Below are positions 62,273-64,000 of a stretch of DNA of 64,000 nucleotides, one piece after another (position 1 is the stretch's first letter; each line of letters begins with the position of its first letter). The stretch comes from Motiliproteus sp. MSK22-1 (lineage in GTDB: Bacteria > Pseudomonadota > Gammaproteobacteria > Pseudomonadales > Balneatricaceae): contig NZ_MIEQ01000027.1 of the NCBI RefSeq assembly GCF_001968815.1, positions 1-64,000 of the forward strand, in the 5' to 3' direction. Both the position numbers and the translations under genes were made by a program. The notes beneath the pieces were generated by a model. It was given only the letters and a program-made list of their open reading frames with translations. It did not search any database and had not been told where the DNA came from.

Positions 62273-62674
62273 TTGCTTGATGGTCTGAGTCATATTACCT
62301 TAGCCGTAAAAGATATAGATCGGTCTTTTGATTTCTATGTCAATCTACTGGAGATGAAACCCTGTGTCAGGTGGGATTACGGAGCATATTTGGTATTGGG
62401 TGATCTTTGGTTTTGTCTATCACTCGATGATGAAGTTGCAACAAGCACTGACTATACGCACATAGCCTTTGCAGTAGCGAAAGATAATTTTACCGACATT
62501 TCAGAAAGACTGTTGAATGCTGATGTTACCGTTTGGAAAGAAAATAAAAGCGAGGGAGATTCTTTGTATTTCCTTGATCCAGATGGTCATAAGTTAGAAG
62601 TTCATGCGGGAAGCCTTAGCAGCCGATTGGAAGCGTTGAAGAAAAAGTCCTACCCAGGACTGGTCTGGTGTTAA
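62273..62674 (+). CDS. fosA: FosA-family fosfomycin thiol transferase
   Basis: A 133-residue VOC-fold enzyme matching FosA along its whole length. MLDGLSHITLAVKD begins the first half, with WDYGAYLVLGDLWFCLS next. Metal ligands His7, His63 and Glu109 are present; so are Thr9, Tyr39, Trp46, Lys89 and Arg118. The potassium loop NKSEGDS (91-97) and YFLDPDGHKLEVH follow. FosA adds glutathione to fosfomycin with Mn(II) and K+. Translation begins at TTG 62273 behind GAGGG. It sits in a cassette position, followed by TAACAAG at 62680. Confidence 0.88.
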   Translation: MLDGLSHITLAVKDIDRSFDFYVNLLEMKPCVRWDYGAYLVLGDLWFCLSLDDEVATSTDYTHIAFAVAKDNFTDISERLLNADVTVWKENKSEGDSLYFLDPDGHKLEVHAGSLSSRLEALKKKSYPGLVWC

Positions 62675-62679
62675 GGAAA

Positions 62680-62700
62680 TAACAAGAGGCTCAGGAATTG
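62680..62700 (+). other. attC-like left box after the fosA-type gene
   Basis: AATAACAAGAGGCTCAGG starts six bases after the fosA-type stop codon, repeating the box seen after other cassette genes. The site would extend towards repeat B copy 3. Confidence 0.45.
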
Positions 62701-62769
62701 TTTGTTTCTGACTGGATCCTGCGGGATTTTCGATTCTTAGTAGTCTAAATTATATTCTGGTTGGAGAGC

Positions 62770-62839
62770 TGATATGGATATTGACCGATTTCTCGGATCG
62801 ACAAACCGAGCCTGTGTGGTACACAGATATCATGTGTAA
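62770..62839 (+). repeat. cassette-region repeat B, copy 3 (partial)
   Basis: About 70 bases matching the 3' end of repeat B, with the short frame MDIDRF conserved (62774-62839, 21 residues). It directly precedes the next cassette-like gene, as in the other copies. Confidence 0.7.
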
Positions 62840-62845
62840 TCGCGT

Positions 62846-63166
62846 ATGACTCCAGCAATTGAAAAACTAACCCAATTCTTAGTTGAGCTTGAAGCTAGCA
62901 AAGATTTTGGTTCTCTGGAAGAAGAAGTTGATCACATTGGTGTCATTAACCAGGTTCGTGACGCCATTGGCCAACTCAAGCTTTGCGAGAAGCATGGCAT
63001 TACTGGTGGATCCTTAGTTAGTGTTTTACCAGAAACAGGTAATCCAAATTTTTGTTATCTGGTCGTACATTAGAACGAGTCATCTCAGCCTGAAAACTGG
63101 GAAGAGGTTAACTTAGAAGGTCAACAAATACAGTTCAGTGGTGGGGATCTTGTCATTCGCAAGTAG
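62846..63166 (+). pseudogene. cassette-type gene with internal TAG stop
   Basis: A frame from ATG 62846 reads MTPAIEKLTQFLVELEASKD and continues to CYLVVH, where TAG interrupts at 63071-63073. The same frame then continues NESSQPENWEEV, LEGQQIQFSGGDLVIRK to a stop at 63164-63166. The product would be about 106 residues without the stop. The protein is not recognised. Recent inactivation by one base change is likely. Confidence 0.5.
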
Positions 63167-63172
63167 CCAACA

Positions 63173-63246
63173 TATAACAATCGGGTCAAGTTTGGGATCT
63201 ACGGTTCTCTATGTGCGCCTTCGATCCCTTACCCGCTGCGTCATGC
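63173..63246 (+). other. attC-like site with nested inverted repeats
   Basis: TATAACAATCGGGTCAAG (63173-63190) leads in. CGGGT (63182-63186) pairs with ACCCG (63231-63235), and GGGATC (63194-63199) pairs with GATCCC (63223-63228). Nested arms after a TAACAA box are the structural form of attC sites. GTCATGC at the right end is near the expected GTTRRRY. Confidence 0.65.
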
Positions 63247-63260
63247 ACAGGGAGACATAG

Positions 63261-63797
63261 GTGCTATTATTTGAAACTGAGAGGTTGGTCGCACGGCCGC
63301 TATCGCTCAAAGATCTTCCAGCACTCACTGAAATTTTGAGTGACCCCGAAGTCATGAAATATTCTGTTCGCGGAGTTTGTGACGAAGAAGCTACCAGAAA
63401 GTTTATCGACTGGTGTATGGAGTGCTATTCATCCCACGGAGTAGGGCCATGGGCATTGTTGGAGAAAACATCGGGTGGCCTTATTGGCTTCTGTGGTGTT
63501 GGTCCCGAGTTGGTTGGTGACGTTGAGGAGATCAACCTGGGTTACCGGTTAGCGCGGAGGTTCTGGAATCAGGGATTTGCGACTGAAGCTGTCAACGGCG
63601 TTATGAATTATGCCTTTGATCAAAAGCACTGTGAGTCGGTGGTTGTTATCATTGAGCCAGAGCATATGGCGTCCGTAAGAGTTATTGAGAAAGCGGGGTT
63701 TGGAGACTACAGAACCCATGAATTTCATGGTCGGCCGGTGCGTCTATATCGAATAACCAGTCAAGACTGGGGACTGCATAACAGCCCTGGAGCCTAA
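63261..63797 (+). CDS. RimJ/RimL-type GNAT acetyltransferase
   Basis: A 178-residue acetyltransferase. It has LFETERLVARPLSLKDLPALTEIL at the start, WALLEKTSGGLIGFCGVG, YRLARRFWNQGFATEAVNGVMNYAF with the acetyl-CoA loop, and a closing VRVIEKAGF. GTG 63261 follows GGGAGA. Relatives modify ribosomal proteins, amino acids or antibiotics; the target is unknown. Confidence 0.9.
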   Translation: MLLFETERLVARPLSLKDLPALTEILSDPEVMKYSVRGVCDEEATRKFIDWCMECYSSHGVGPWALLEKTSGGLIGFCGVGPELVGDVEEINLGYRLARRFWNQGFATEAVNGVMNYAFDQKHCESVVVIIEPEHMASVRVIEKAGFGDYRTHEFHGRPVRLYRITSQDWGLHNSPGA

Positions 63798-63917
63798 TGG
63801 CTATATAATTACTGTATTTTCCGACCATACCTCAGGTAAACCAATACAGGTTCAGCTTTGGCGTCTGTGAATACGGATTAGTCAACAAGAATGGACTAAG
63901 TTAAGAAAGGAGGCCTT

Positions 63918-64000
63918 ATGAAAACAAAAGCACTGTCAACATGCTTCTGCACCACCAAAGTGGATTTATGCAAGGAATTTTATAGTAGATATTTTTCCGC
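63918..64000 (+). CDS. VOC/glyoxalase-type protein, 5' part, cut by window edge
   Basis: ATG 63918 behind AAAGGAGG opens MKTKALSTCFCTTKVD, LCKEFYSRYFS, the pattern of a VOC-superfamily first repeat. The rest lies outside the window. Confidence 0.55.
   Translation, partial: MKTKALSTCFCTTKVDLCKEFYSRYFS

Noticed and set aside
54517-64000. Integron integrase or attI in the array
   Set aside because: No tyrosine recombinase frame is present on either strand in this part of the window.
1-64000. CRISPR array, rRNA or tRNA genes
   Set aside because: No regularly spaced short repeats and no recognisable tRNA or rRNA segments were seen.

Overview
The window looks like chromosomal DNA of a marine-type gammaproteobacterium, perhaps Oceanospirillales-like. 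This is inferred from gene content and order only (Rnf complex, PotABCD-type uptake, a ribose operon, an integron-style cassette array). No rRNA, tRNA or CRISPR array was seen.

Layout. 1-150: edge of an IS630-like element. 450-9000: a cyclotransferase-like gene, a beta-lactamase-fold protein, a 1705-residue pseudokinase/ATPase/GAF/GGDEF protein and a beta-solenoid protein. 9.1-26.0 kb: a ferredoxin and molybdenum redox block. On the minus strand it holds fdhD, a cytoplasmic PadB-like molybdoenzyme with Fe-S and NrfD subunits, a ferritin-like protein and an adrenodoxin-reductase-type FNR. Also minus is a hemerythrin-like gene followed by rnfABCDGEH. A 2-oxoacid:ferredoxin oxidoreductase pair (korAB) diverges from the rnf operon across a region with two operator-like palindromes. 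KorAB would reduce ferredoxin, and Rnf and FNR could link it to NAD(P)H and ion gradients. 26-31 kb: chemoreceptor, zinc-ribbon peptide, LysR regulator, EamA exporter and Sel1 protein.

31.15-43.40 kb: a 12.2-kb catabolic block bounded by two 71-bp direct repeats with one mismatch. It holds a GntR regulator, a PotABCD-type importer, a class III aminotransferase, a class IV aminotransferase resembling (R)-selective amine transaminases, an SDR, a two-subunit transketolase and an aldehyde dehydrogenase. Two of its control regions share an 11-mer. Together they suggest an undescribed amine or amino-polyol degradation route.

43.4-54.5 kb: family-3 binding protein, two small conserved proteins, a ribose-type operon (rbsBAC, a FucU-type mutarotase, rbsK, rbsR) with a clear promoter and operator, then an MFS exporter with a divergent LysR regulator.

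54.5-64 kb: an array of short, almost entirely plus-strand genes separated by repeats and attC-like boxes (TAACAA near stop codons, nested inverted repeats). This is an integron-like cassette array without an integrase in the window. Cargo includes a FosA-type fosfomycin enzyme, a YefM/YoeB pair, three GNAT enzymes, a methyltransferase, DUF998 and DUF1428 proteins, small membrane proteins and two broken genes.
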